Of a stretch of 64,000 bases of DNA, positions 30,076 to 39,710 are shown piece by piece (the stretch's first letter is position 1; each line of letters begins with the position of its first letter). Source of the DNA: Klebsiella variicola. Lineage in GTDB: Bacteria > Pseudomonadota > Gammaproteobacteria > Enterobacterales > Enterobacteriaceae. The DNA lies in the NCBI RefSeq assembly GCF_000828055.2, contig NZ_CP010523.2, positions 1,736,001 to 1,800,000 of the forward strand. The letters run 5' to 3'. Position numbers and translations under genes: made by a program. Below the pieces are notes generated by a model, which was not told the origin of the DNA, did no database searches, and saw nothing but the letters and a program-made list of their open reading frames with translations.

Positions 30076-31491
30076 ATGTTACTTCCTGTAATTATGGCTG
30101 GTGGTACCGGCAGTCGTCTCTGGCCGATGTCTCGCGAGCTTTACCCGAAACAGTTCCTCCGGCTGTACGGGCAGAACTCCATGCTGCAGGAAACCATCAC
30201 CCGACTCTCGGGCCTTGAAATCCATGAACCGATGGTCATCTGTAACGAAGAGCACCGCTTCCTGGTGGCCGAACAGCTGCGCCAGCTCAACAAGCTGTCG
30301 AACAACATTATTCTTGAGCCGGTCGGGCGCAACACCGCCCCGGCCATCGCCCTGGCGGCTCTTCAGGCCACCCGTCACGGCGACGACCCGCTGATGCTGG
30401 TCCTCGCCGCCGACCATATCATCAATAACCAGCCGGTCTTCCACGACGCCATCCGCGTCGCCGAGCAGTATGCCGATGAAGGCCATCTGGTCACCTTCGG
30501 TATCGTGCCGAACGCCCCGGAAACCGGCTACGGCTACATCCAGCGCGGCGTGGCCCTCACCGACAGCGCCCACACCCCGTACCAGGTGGCCCGCTTCGTG
30601 GAGAAGCCGGACCGCGAGCGCGCCGAGGCCTACCTCGCCTCCGGGGAGTACTACTGGAACAGCGGCATGTTTATGTTCCGCGCCAAAAAATACCTCTCCG
30701 AGCTGGCCAAATTCCGCCCGGATATCCTCGAAGCCTGCCAGGCCGCGGTCAATGCCGCCGACAACGGCAGCGACTTCATCAGCATTCCGCATGACATTTT
30801 CTGCGAGTGCCCGGACGAGTCCGTGGACTACGCGGTGATGGAGAAAACCGCCGACGCGGTGGTGGTCGGTCTCGATGCCGACTGGAGCGACGTTGGCTCC
30901 TGGTCCGCCCTGTGGGAGGTCAGCCCGAAAGACGAGCAGGGCAATGTCCTCAGCGGTGACGCGTGGGTGCACAACAGCGAAAACTGCTACATCAACAGCG
31001 ACGAGAAGCTGGTGGCGGCCATCGGCGTGGAGAACCTGGTGATTGTCAGCACCAAGGACGCCGTGCTGGTGATGAACCGTGAGCGTTCCCAGGACGTGAA
31101 GAAGGCGGTCGAGTTCCTCAAGCAGAACCAGCGCAGCGAGTACAAGCGCCACCGCGAGATTTACCGTCCCTGGGGCCGCTGCGACGTGGTGGTCCAGACC
31201 CCGCGCTTCAACGTCAACCGCATCACCGTGAAACCGGGCGGCGCCTTCTCGATGCAGATGCACCACCACCGCGCCGAGCACTGGGTCATTCTCGCCGGCA
31301 CCGGCCAGGTGACGGTCAACGGCAAGCAGTTCCTGCTGACCGAGAACCAGTCCACCTTTATTCCGATTGGCGCCGAGCACAGCCTGGAAAACCCGGGCCG
31401 TATTCCGCTGGAAGTGCTGGAGATCCAGTCGGGGTCGTACCTCGGCGAGGACGACATTATTCGTATTAAAGACCAGTATGGTCGTTGCTAA
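30076..31491 (+). CDS. manC: Mannose-1-phosphate guanylyltransferase (O-locus copy)
   Basis: This second ManC (471 residues) is the first gene of the O-antigen operon and provides GDP-mannose, the only sugar donor needed for the mannan O chain. Motifs are as in the K-locus copy: [14 protein letters not shown], the metal-binding [12 protein letters not shown] region and the cupin [10 protein letters not shown]. The single amino-acid difference noticed is Asn76. An AAGGA ribosome binding site precedes the ATG, and ops lies 78 bases upstream. The manC-manB spacing of 22 bases is the same as in copy 1. Confidence 0.97.
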   Translation: MLLPVIMAGGTGSRLWPMSRELYPKQFLRLYGQNSMLQETITRLSGLEIHEPMVICNEEHRFLVAEQLRQLNKLSNNIILEPVGRNTAPAIALAALQATRHGDDPLMLVLAADHIINNQPVFHDAIRVAEQYADEGHLVTFGIVPNAPETGYGYIQRGVALTDSAHTPYQVARFVEKPDRERAEAYLASGEYYWNSGMFMFRAKKYLSELAKFRPDILEACQAAVNAADNGSDFISIPHDIFCECPDESVDYAVMEKTADAVVVGLDADWSDVGSWSALWEVSPKDEQGNVLSGDAWVHNSENCYINSDEKLVAAIGVENLVIVSTKDAVLVMNRERSQDVKKAVEFLKQNQRSEYKRHREIYRPWGRCDVVVQTPRFNVNRITVKPGGAFSMQMHHHRAEHWVILAGTGQVTVNGKQFLLTENQSTFIPIGAEHSLENPGRIPLEVLEIQSGSYLGEDDIIRIKDQYGRC

Positions 31492-32848
31492 TTTTTTCGG
31501 GACAAAACGCAGAATGACACAGTTAACATGCTTTAAGGCTTATGACATCCGTGGTGAACTGGGCGAGGAACTGAACGAGGACATCGCCTACCGTATCGGC
31601 CGCGCCTACGGCGAATTTCTGAAACCCGGGAAGATAGTGGTGGGGGGCGATGTGCGCCTCACCAGCGAGTCGCTGAAGCTGGCGCTGGCCCGCGGGCTGA
31701 TGGACGCCGGCACCGACGTGCTGGATATCGGCCTGAGCGGCACCGAAGAGATTTACTTTGCCACCTTCCACCTCGGGGTGGACGGCGGCATCGAGGTGAC
31801 GGCGAGCCATAACCCGATGAACTACAACGGCATGAAGCTGGTGCGCGAGAACGCGAAGCCCATCAGCGGCGACACCGGCCTGCGGGATATCCAGCGCCTG
31901 GCGGAGGAGAACCAGTTCCCGCCGGTGGACCCGGCGCGTCGCGGAACCCTGCGCCAGATATCGGTGCTGAAGGAGTACGTCGACCACCTGATGGGCTACG
32001 TGGACCTGGCGAACTTCACCCGTCCGCTGAAGCTGGTGGTGAACTCCGGCAACGGGGCGGCGGGGCATGTGATTGATGAGGTGGAGAAACGCTTTGCGGC
32101 GGCCGGGGCGCCGGTGACCTTTATCAAGGTGCATCACCAGCCGGACGGCCATTTCCCGAACGGTATCCCGAACCCGCTGCTGCCGGAGTGCCGCCAGGAC
32201 ACCGCCGACGCGGTGCGTGCGCATCAGGCGGACATGGGTATCGCCTTTGACGGCGACTTCGACCGCTGCTTCCTGTTCGATGACGAGGCGTCGTTTATCG
32301 AGGGGTACTACATTGTCGGCCTGCTGGCGGAAGCGTTCCTGCAGAAGCAGCCGGGGGCGAAAATCATTCACGACCCGCGTCTGACGTGGAACACGGTGGA
32401 CATCGTGACCCGCAGCGGCGGCCAGCCGGTGATGTCGAAGACGGGGCATGCGTTCATCAAGGAGCGGATGCGCCAGGAAGACGCCATCTACGGCGGGGAG
32501 ATGAGTGCGCACCATTACTTCCGCGACTTCGCCTACTGCGACAGCGGGATGATCCCGTGGCTGCTGGTGGCGGAGCTGCTGTGCCTGAAGAACAGCTCGC
32601 TGAAATCGCTGGTGGCGGACCGCCAGGCGGCGTTCCCGGCGTCGGGGGAGATCAACCGCAAGCTGGGGAATGCGGCGGAGGCGATAGCGCGCATCCGGGC
32701 GCAGTATGAGCCGGCGGCCGCACACATCGACACAACGGACGGTATCAGTATTGAATACCCTGAGTGGCGCTTTAACCTGCGCACGTCCAATACCGAGCCG
32801 GTGGTGCGTCTGAACGTTGAGTCCAGAGCGGATACGGCGTTAATGAAT
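30076..32848 (+). repeat. manC-manB direct repeat, copy 2 (O locus)
   Basis: This is the partner of 22910-25682. Differences are scattered, mostly synonymous changes. The two copies bracket ugd, the 40-residue protein gene, uge and the O-operon ops element. Confidence 0.92.
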
Positions 32849-32896
32849 GAGAAAACCGCCGAGCTGCTCAACCTGTTAAAAGAGGAATCGCTTTGA
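31514..32896 (+). CDS. manB: Phosphomannomutase (O-locus copy)
   Basis: This second ManB (460 residues) works with the preceding ManC. The start is ATG 31514; longer in-frame forms only run back into manC. It has the phosphoserine loop [11 protein letters not shown] and the metal loop FDGDFDRCF. Its C-terminus ([15 protein letters not shown]) differs from the K-locus copy after residue 445. The stop overlaps the TTG start of wzm. Confidence 0.97.
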   Translation: MTQLTCFKAYDIRGELGEELNEDIAYRIGRAYGEFLKPGKIVVGGDVRLTSESLKLALARGLMDAGTDVLDIGLSGTEEIYFATFHLGVDGGIEVTASHNPMNYNGMKLVRENAKPISGDTGLRDIQRLAEENQFPPVDPARRGTLRQISVLKEYVDHLMGYVDLANFTRPLKLVVNSGNGAAGHVIDEVEKRFAAAGAPVTFIKVHHQPDGHFPNGIPNPLLPECRQDTADAVRAHQADMGIAFDGDFDRCFLFDDEASFIEGYYIVGLLAEAFLQKQPGAKIIHDPRLTWNTVDIVTRSGGQPVMSKTGHAFIKERMRQEDAIYGGEMSAHHYFRDFAYCDSGMIPWLLVAELLCLKNSSLKSLVADRQAAFPASGEINRKLGNAAEAIARIRAQYEPAAAHIDTTDGISIEYPEWRFNLRTSNTEPVVRLNVESRADTALMNEKTAELLNLLKEESL

Positions 32897-33687
32897 GTCC
32901 TATGTTTTCAGCGATCTATCGCTACCGTGGCTTTATTATTGACAGCGTTAAACGGGACTTTCAGTCCCGTTACCAGACCAGTTTTTTAGGCGCGGCATGG
33001 CTGATCTTACAGCCGATCGCCATGATTTCCGTCTATACATTAATTTTTTCAGAGTTAATGCGTGCCCGCCTGGCGGGCATGGATGGTCCTTTTGCCTACA
33101 GTATCTACCTCTGTTCCGGGGTATTAACCTGGGGGTTGTTTACGGAAACGCTCGGCAATCTGGTCAACGTTTTTCTGACCAATGCCAATATCCTCAAGAA
33201 ACTGAGCTTTCCGCGGATCTGTTTACCGATCATTGTCACCGCCTCGGCGTTCATTAACTTCCTGATCATTTTTGGTCTGTTTGTACTGTTTCTGATCGTC
33301 ACGGGCAATTTCCCGGGCATGATTTTCTTTGAAATCATTCCGGTGCTGATCGTCCAGATGCTGTTTACTCTTGGCCTGGGGATTATCCTCGGGGTGCTGA
33401 ACGTTTTTGTCCGCGACGTCGGGCAGTTCGTCAATATCCTGCTGCAGTTTTGGTTCTGGTTTACGCCGATTGTTTACGTATCCAAAACGCTGCCGGAATG
33501 GGTATCAGGTCTGCTGGCGTATAACCCGATGGCGACCATTATCGGTTCCTACCAGAACGTGATGCTCTATCACCAGAGCCCTAACTGGATGGCGCTGCTT
33601 CCGGTCACAGTGGTGTCGGTCATTCTGTTTTTATTTGCCTGGCGTTTATTTAAAAAACATGCCGCTGATATTGTGGACGAGATTTAA
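32893..33687 (+). CDS. wzm: Wzm, O-polysaccharide ABC transporter permease
   Basis: Wzm (264 residues from the TTG at 32893, or 261 from the ATG at 32902) is the membrane subunit of the ABC-2 exporter that moves the finished mannan across the inner membrane. It has six hydrophobic segments and the family start [20 protein letters not shown]. The TTG has GAGGA at a good distance and overlaps the manB stop. The ATG matches the start I recall for the E. coli O9a protein, so the exact start is uncertain. The transporter route sets this polymer apart from the Wzy-dependent capsule encoded upstream. Confidence 0.95.
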   Translation: MSPMFSAIYRYRGFIIDSVKRDFQSRYQTSFLGAAWLILQPIAMISVYTLIFSELMRARLAGMDGPFAYSIYLCSGVLTWGLFTETLGNLVNVFLTNANILKKLSFPRICLPIIVTASAFINFLIIFGLFVLFLIVTGNFPGMIFFEIIPVLIVQMLFTLGLGIILGVLNVFVRDVGQFVNILLQFWFWFTPIVYVSKTLPEWVSGLLAYNPMATIIGSYQNVMLYHQSPNWMALLPVTVVSVILFLFAWRLFKKHAADIVDEI

Positions 33688-33689
33688 TC

Positions 33690-34985
33690 ATGAGTATCAA
33701 AGTTCAGCACGTCGGCAAGGCGTATAAATATTATCCATCTAAATGGAACCGGGTCATTGAGAAACTACTGCCGGGCGATAAACCGCGGCACAGCAAGAAA
33801 TGGGTATTGAAAGATATCAATTTCAGCATTGAACCCGGTGAAGCGGTCGGCATTGTTGGGGTGAACGGCGCAGGTAAAAGTACGTTACTGAAGCTGCTGA
33901 CTGGCACCACTCAGCCCACCAAAGGCAGCATTGAAATCCAGGGGCGCGTCGCCGCGCTGCTGGAGCTGGGCATGGGCTTCCATCCTGACTTTACCGGCCG
34001 GCAGAACGTGTATATGTCCGGGCTGATGATGGGCCTGGGCCGGGAAGAGATCGAGCGCTTAATGCCGGAGATCGAAGCCTTCGCCGATATTGGCGACTAC
34101 ATTGAAGAACCCGTGCGCATCTATTCCAGCGGCATGCAAATGCGCCTGGCGTTCGCTGTCGCCACGGCCTCCCGGCCGGATATTCTGATCGTCGATGAAG
34201 CGCTCTCCGTGGGTGACTCCCGTTTTCAGGCGAAATGCTATGCTCGCATCGCGGACTTCAAAAAGCAGGGGACCACGCTGCTGCTGGTTTCCCACAGCGC
34301 CGGGGATATCGTCAAGCACTGCGACCGCGCCATTTTCCTCAAAAATGGTGACATCTGCATGGACGGCACCGCCCGCGACGTGACCAACCGTTACCTGGAT
34401 GAGCTGTTTGGCAAACCGGATAAAGACAGCGCGACAAAAAGCGCAACGGCTATCTCGTCAGCCAGTGGCGAAAGCCAGATGTCTCTCGATGAGATTGAAG
34501 ATGTGTACCACACGCGCCCAGGCTACCGTCCGGAAGAATATCGCTGGGGGCAGGGTGGCGCGAAAATCATCGATTATCATATCCAGAGCGCCGGGGTTGA
34601 TTTTCCTCCCTCACTGACGGGCAATCAGCAGACCGATTTTCTGATGAAGGTCGTGTTTGAATACGATTTTGATTGCGTGGTGCCAGGCATCCTGATTAAG
34701 ACCCTCGATGGCTTATTCCTCTACGGAACCAACTCTTTCCTCGCCTCTGAAGGGCGGGAAAATATTTCGGTTTCCCGCGGCGATGTTCGGGTCTTTAAAT
34801 TTAGCCTTCCGGTTGATTTAAACAGTGGCGATTACCTGCTGTCATTTGGTATCTCTGCCGGCAACCCACAGACGGATATGACGCCGCTGGACAGACGTTA
34901 CGACTCCATTATTTTACATGTGACCAAGAGCATGGATTTCTGGGGTGTCATCGATCTTAAGTCGTCCTTTACTAGCTACCAATGA
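33690..34985 (+). CDS. wzt: Wzt, O-polysaccharide ABC transporter ATPase with cap-binding domain
   Basis: Wzt (431 residues) is the ATPase of the exporter. The N-terminal half has the Walker A GVNGAGKSTLLKLL (about 57-70), the signature IYSSGMQMRLAFAVATA and the Walker B ILIVDEALSVGD. The C-terminal third (about 290-431) is the beta-sandwich carbohydrate-binding domain that, in O8/O9a-type systems, recognises the methylated non-reducing end made by WbdD, so only finished chains are exported. The start is 2 bases after wzm. Confidence 0.96.
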   Translation: MSIKVQHVGKAYKYYPSKWNRVIEKLLPGDKPRHSKKWVLKDINFSIEPGEAVGIVGVNGAGKSTLLKLLTGTTQPTKGSIEIQGRVAALLELGMGFHPDFTGRQNVYMSGLMMGLGREEIERLMPEIEAFADIGDYIEEPVRIYSSGMQMRLAFAVATASRPDILIVDEALSVGDSRFQAKCYARIADFKKQGTTLLLVSHSAGDIVKHCDRAIFLKNGDICMDGTARDVTNRYLDELFGKPDKDSATKSATAISSASGESQMSLDEIEDVYHTRPGYRPEEYRWGQGGAKIIDYHIQSAGVDFPPSLTGNQQTDFLMKVVFEYDFDCVVPGILIKTLDGLFLYGTNSFLASEGRENISVSRGDVRVFKFSLPVDLNSGDYLLSFGISAGNPQTDMTPLDRRYDSIILHVTKSMDFWGVIDLKSSFTSYQ

Positions 34986-35004
34986 CGTTGAGAAAAACGA
35001 TTCC

Positions 35005-37131
35005 ATGACTAAAGACTTAAACACGCTGGTTAGCGAATTACCTGAGATTTATCAAACTATTTTTGGCCATCCCGAATGGGATGGCGACGCCGCTCGTGAT
35101 TGTAATCAACGCCTCGATTTGATTACCGAACAGTACGATAACTTATCCCGTGCGCTGGGGCGCCCGCTTAACGTTCTCGATCTGGGCTGCGCGCAGGGCT
35201 TTTTTAGCCTGAGTCTGGCAAGCAAAGGCGCGACTATCGTTGGTATCGATTTCCAGCAGGAAAATATTAACGTGTGCCGCGCGCTGGCCGAAGAGAACCC
35301 CGATTTTGCCGCCGAGTTCCGGGTAGGCAGAATTGAAGAGGTGATCGCCGCGCTGGAAGAGGGCGAGTTTGATCTGGCCATTGGCTTAAGCGTGTTTCAC
35401 CATATTGTTCACCTTCATGGTATCGATGAAGTTAAACGTCTGCTCTCGCGCCTGGCCGATGTCACCCAGGCGGTGATCCTTGAGCTGGCGGTGAAAGAAG
35501 AACCGCTTTACTGGGGCGTTTCTCAGCCGGACGACCCGCGCGAACTGATTGAGCAGTGCGCGTTTTATCGCCTGATCGGTGAGTTTGACACCCATTTATC
35601 CCCCGTACCGCGCCCGATGTACCTGGTCAGCAACCACCGGGTGCTGATCAACGATTTTAATCAGCCGTTCCAGCACTGGCAGAATCAGCCCTATGCCGGG
35701 GCCGGCCTCGCGCATAAGCGCAGCCGTCGCTACTTCTTTGGCGAAGATTATGTATGCAAGTTTTTCTATTACGACATGCCCCACGGCATCCTGACGGCGG
35801 AAGAGAGCCAGCGTAATAAACATGAACTGCATAATGAAATAAAGTTCCTGGCGCAACCGCCAGCGGGCTTTGACGCGCACGCATTACTGGCCCACGGCGA
35901 AAATGCTCAGTCTGGCTGGCTGGTGATGGAAAAACTCCCGGGTCGTTTGCTGAGCGATATGCTGGCAGCCGGGGAGGAGATCGATCGTGAAAAAATCCTC
36001 GGTAGCTTGCTTCGTTCCTTAGCGGCGCTGGAGAAACAAGGGTTCTGGCATGACGATGTACGCCCGTGGAACGTGATGGTCGATGCCCGACAGCATGCCC
36101 GCTTAATCGACTTCGGCTCTATCGTTACCACGCCGCAGGACTGCAGCTGGCCGACGAACCTTGTCCAGTCGTTCTTCGTGTTTGTGAATGAGCTGTTTGC
36201 CGAAAACAAAAGCTGGACTGGTTTCTGGCGCTCGGCGCCTGTTCATCCGTTTAATCTGCCCCAGCCGTGGTCTAACTGGCTGTATGCGGTCTGGCAGGAG
36301 CCGGTTGAACGCTGGAACTTTGCCCTGCTGTTGGCGCTGTTCGAGAAGAAAGCGAAGCTGCCTTCAGCTGAACAGCAGCGCGGGGCGACGGAACAGTGGA
36401 TCATCGCTCAGGAGACGGTGCTGCTGGAGCTCCAGTCCCGGGTGCGTCATGAAAGCGCCGGCTCGGAGGCGTTGCGCGGCCAAATCCATACCCTGGAAGA
36501 GCAGATGGCTCAGCTGCAGGCCGCTCAGGATGCGTTAGTCGAGAAAGCTCAACAACCTGTGGAAGTCAGCCATGAACTCGCCTGGCTTGGTGAGAATATG
36601 GAGCAGCTGGCGGCGCTGTTGCAGTCGGCACAAGCGCACGCCCAGGCTGACGTTCAGCCCGAGTTGCCCCCTGAAACCGCTGAGCTACTGCAGCGACTGG
36701 AAGCCGCTAACCGGGAGATCCACCATTTAAGCAACGAAAACCAGCAGCTTCGCCATGAAATCGAAAAAATCCATCGCAGCCGTTCCTGGAGAATGACCAA
36801 AGGTTATCGTTATCTGGGCCTGCAGATCCATTTGCTGAGGCAGTATGGTTTCGTGCAGCGGTGTAAACATTTTATTAAGCGCGTCCTGCGGTTTGTTTTC
36901 TCGTTTATGAGAAAACATCCGCAGGTAAAACATACCGCGGTAAATGGTTTACATAAGCTGGGCCTTTATCAGCCGGCCTATCGTTTGTATCGTCGTATGA
37001 ATCCACTGCCGCACAGTCAGTATCAGGCTGATGCGCAGATTTTATCGCAGACTGAACTGCAAGTGATGCATCCGGAGCTTTTACCTCCGGAGGTTTATGA
37101 AATTTATCTCAAACTAACGAAAAATAAATAA
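35005..37131 (+). CDS. wbdD: WbdD, chain-terminating methyltransferase/kinase of the mannan O antigen
   Basis: WbdD (708 residues from ATG 35005) stops mannan growth by adding phosphate and then methyl to the non-reducing end, and tethers the WbdA polymerase to the membrane. The N-terminal SAM methyltransferase has VLDLGCAQGFFSLSL (57-71). The kinase domain has the catalytic loop HDDVRPWN (349-356, Asp351) and DFG at 369-371. A long coiled coil (about 460-610) acts as the molecular ruler for chain length, and a basic C-terminal part binds the membrane. I rejected the in-frame ATG at 34945, which lies inside wzt. The protein agrees closely with the remembered E. coli O9a WbdD. Confidence 0.96.
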   Translation: MTKDLNTLVSELPEIYQTIFGHPEWDGDAARDCNQRLDLITEQYDNLSRALGRPLNVLDLGCAQGFFSLSLASKGATIVGIDFQQENINVCRALAEENPDFAAEFRVGRIEEVIAALEEGEFDLAIGLSVFHHIVHLHGIDEVKRLLSRLADVTQAVILELAVKEEPLYWGVSQPDDPRELIEQCAFYRLIGEFDTHLSPVPRPMYLVSNHRVLINDFNQPFQHWQNQPYAGAGLAHKRSRRYFFGEDYVCKFFYYDMPHGILTAEESQRNKHELHNEIKFLAQPPAGFDAHALLAHGENAQSGWLVMEKLPGRLLSDMLAAGEEIDREKILGSLLRSLAALEKQGFWHDDVRPWNVMVDARQHARLIDFGSIVTTPQDCSWPTNLVQSFFVFVNELFAENKSWTGFWRSAPVHPFNLPQPWSNWLYAVWQEPVERWNFALLLALFEKKAKLPSAEQQRGATEQWIIAQETVLLELQSRVRHESAGSEALRGQIHTLEEQMAQLQAAQDALVEKAQQPVEVSHELAWLGENMEQLAALLQSAQAHAQADVQPELPPETAELLQRLEAANREIHHLSNENQQLRHEIEKIHRSRSWRMTKGYRYLGLQIHLLRQYGFVQRCKHFIKRVLRFVFSFMRKHPQVKHTAVNGLHKLGLYQPAYRLYRRMNPLPHSQYQADAQILSQTELQVMHPELLPPEVYEIYLKLTKNK

Positions 37132-37141
37132 GGAGATTAAC

Positions 37142-39664
37142 TTGCATATTTTGATTGATGTCCAGGGTTACCAGTCGGAAAGTAAATTCCGCGGTATTGG
37201 TCGCAGTACCCTGGCCATGAGCCGCGCCATTATTGAAAATGCCGGTGAGCATCGCGTCAGTATTTTGATCAATGGTATGTACCCCATTGATAATATCAAT
37301 GATGTCAAAATGGCCTATCGGGACCTGCTGACGGATGAAGATATGTTCATCTTCTCAGCCGTTGCGCCAACGGCCTATTGCAACATCGAAAACCACGGTC
37401 GTAGCAAGGCAGCCCAGGCGGCCCGCGATATCGCTATCGCCAATATCGCGCCTGATATCGTCTATGTTATTAGCTTCTTCGAAGGCCATGGGGATAGTTA
37501 TACCGTGTCTATTCCGGCGGATAATGTGCCCTGGAAGACGGTGTGTGTATGCCACGATCTGATCCCGTTGTTAAATAAAGAGCGTTACCTCGGCGATCCG
37601 AATTTCCGTGAGTTTTATATGAACAAGCTGGCGGAATTTGAGCGGGCAGATGCGATCTTCGCTATTTCGCAGTCGGCAGCTCAGGAAGTGATCGAATATA
37701 CCTACATCGCCAGCGATCGGGTACTGAACATCTCCTCGGCGGTGGGCGAAGAGTTTGCGGTGATCGATTATTCCGCTGAGCGTATTCAGTCTTTAAAAGA
37801 GAAATACAGCCTGCCGGATGAGTTTATCCTAACGCTGGCGATGATCGAGCCGCGGAAAAACATTGAAGCGCTTATTCATGCTTACAGCATGCTGCCTGCC
37901 GAGCTGCAGCAGCGCTATCCGATGGTGCTGGCGTATAAGGTGCATCCTGAAGATCTGGAGCGTATTCTGCGTCTGGCGGAAAGCTATGGCCTGTCACGCA
38001 GCCAGCTTATCTTTACCGGCTTCCTGACCGACGACGATCTGATTGCCTTGTACAACCTTTGCAAACTGTTTGTGTTCCCGTCGCTGCATGAGGGATTCGG
38101 CCTGCCGCCGCTGGAAGCGATGCGCTGTGGGGCAGCGACCCTGGGTTCAAACATTACCAGCCTGCCGGAAGTCATTGGCTGGGAAGATGCCATGTTCAAT
38201 CCGCATGATGTGCAGGACATTCGCCGGGTCATGGAAAAGGCGCTGACCGATGAGGCGTTTTATCGTGAGCTGAAAGCGCATGCTCTCGCGCAGTCGGCCA
38301 AATTCTCGTGGGCCAATACCGCCCATCTGGCGATCGAGGGTTTCACTCGTCTGCTGCAGTCGTCCCAAGAGGCGAATGCCGGGCAGGCGGAAAGCGTGAC
38401 CGCCTCCCGTATCCAGACGATGCAGAAAATCGATGCGCTGAGCGAAGTCGACCGTCTTGGTCTGGCATGGGCGGTTGCGCGCAATAGCTTTAAGCGCCAT
38501 TCCCGCAAGCTGCTGGTGGACATTTCGGTTCTGGCGAAACATGACGCGAAGACCGGGATCCAGCGCGTCTCGCGCAGTATCCTCAGCGAATTACTGAAAT
38601 CTGGCGTGCCGGGTTACGAGGTTTCCGCTGTCTACTACACCCCTGGCGAGTGTTATCGCTACGCCAACCAATATCTGTCCAGTCATTTCCCGGGCGAATT
38701 TGGCGCTGACGAACCGGTGCTGTTCAGCAAAGACGATGTGCTTATCGCCACCGATCTGACCGCGCATCTCTTCCCGGAGGTGGTGACGCAAATTGACAGC
38801 ATGCGCGCCGCCGGGGCGTTCGCCTGCTTCGTGGTGCATGATATTCTGCCATTACGCCGCCCGGAGTGGAGTATCGAAGGCATTCAGCGTGAATTCCCGA
38901 TCTGGCTGTCCTGCCTCGCAGAGCACGCCGATCGGCTGATCTGCGTCTCTGCCAGCGTCGCCGAGGATGTGAAAGCGTGGATTGCGGAAAATCGCCATTG
39001 GGTGAAACCGAACCCGCTGCTGACCGTCAGCAACTTCCATCTGGGAGCCGACCTCGATGCCAGCGTACCGTCCACTGGCATGCCGGATAATGCACAGGCG
39101 CTGTTAGCAACGATGGCTGCAGCCCCGTCATTTATCATGGTGGGTACCATGGAGCCGCGCAAAGGCCATGCCCAGACGCTGGCCGCCTTCGAGGAACTGT
39201 GGCGCGAGGGCAAAGACTACAACTTGTTTATCGTCGGCAAACAGGGCTGGAACGTTGACAGCTTGTGCGAAAAATTACGCCATCATCCGCAGCTGAACAA
39301 AAAGCTGTTCTGGCTGCAGAATATCAGCGACGAGTTTTTGGCCGAGCTATACGCTCGTTCACGCGCGCTGATCTTTGCCTCGCAGGGAGAAGGCTTTGGC
39401 CTGCCATTGATTGAAGCGGCGCAGAAAAAGCTGCCAGTGATTATTCGCGACATTCCGGTGTTTAAAGAGATTGCTCAGGAACATGCCTGGTATTTCTCCG
39501 GTGAAGCGCCGTCCGATATCGCGAAGGCGGTAGAAGAATGGTTAGCCCTGTACGAGCAAAACGCGCATCCTCGTTCCGAAAATATCAACTGGTTAACCTG
39601 GAAACAGAGCGCGGAATTTCTCCTGAAAAACCTGCCGATTATCGCGCCAGCCGCGAAGCAATAA
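37142..39664 (+). CDS. wbdA: WbdA, bifunctional mannosyltransferase polymerase
   Basis: WbdA (840 residues) polymerises the mannan repeat with two GT4 modules. The N-terminal one (about 1-400) has EGFGLPPLE with Glu317 and Glu325; the C-terminal one (about 430-840) has EGFGLPLIE with Glu750 and Glu758. In the O9/O9a family one module makes alpha-1,2 and the other alpha-1,3 linkages. The TTG start at 37142 has a strong AGGAG 7 bases upstream and no better alternative. Residue 80 is Cys (codon 37379-37381). In the known O9/O9a and O3/O3a pairs a Cys-to-Arg change here (numbered 55 in a shorter frame) shortens the repeat from five to four mannoses. Confidence 0.95.
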   Translation: MHILIDVQGYQSESKFRGIGRSTLAMSRAIIENAGEHRVSILINGMYPIDNINDVKMAYRDLLTDEDMFIFSAVAPTAYCNIENHGRSKAAQAARDIAIANIAPDIVYVISFFEGHGDSYTVSIPADNVPWKTVCVCHDLIPLLNKERYLGDPNFREFYMNKLAEFERADAIFAISQSAAQEVIEYTYIASDRVLNISSAVGEEFAVIDYSAERIQSLKEKYSLPDEFILTLAMIEPRKNIEALIHAYSMLPAELQQRYPMVLAYKVHPEDLERILRLAESYGLSRSQLIFTGFLTDDDLIALYNLCKLFVFPSLHEGFGLPPLEAMRCGAATLGSNITSLPEVIGWEDAMFNPHDVQDIRRVMEKALTDEAFYRELKAHALAQSAKFSWANTAHLAIEGFTRLLQSSQEANAGQAESVTASRIQTMQKIDALSEVDRLGLAWAVARNSFKRHSRKLLVDISVLAKHDAKTGIQRVSRSILSELLKSGVPGYEVSAVYYTPGECYRYANQYLSSHFPGEFGADEPVLFSKDDVLIATDLTAHLFPEVVTQIDSMRAAGAFACFVVHDILPLRRPEWSIEGIQREFPIWLSCLAEHADRLICVSASVAEDVKAWIAENRHWVKPNPLLTVSNFHLGADLDASVPSTGMPDNAQALLATMAAAPSFIMVGTMEPRKGHAQTLAAFEELWREGKDYNLFIVGKQGWNVDSLCEKLRHHPQLNKKLFWLQNISDEFLAELYARSRALIFASQGEGFGLPLIEAAQKKLPVIIRDIPVFKEIAQEHAWYFSGEAPSDIAKAVEEWLALYEQNAHPRSENINWLTWKQSAEFLLKNLPIIAPAAKQ

Positions 39665-39710
39665 TCGCTATCAACAGGGCTACTCCGGTGGCCCTTGTGA
39701 TGAGTTCGTT

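Noticed and set aside
34945-35004. wbdD start at 34945 inside wzt
   Set aside because: The ATG at 35005 gives the 708-residue family length and places Asp351 and Asp369 at the known kinase positions.
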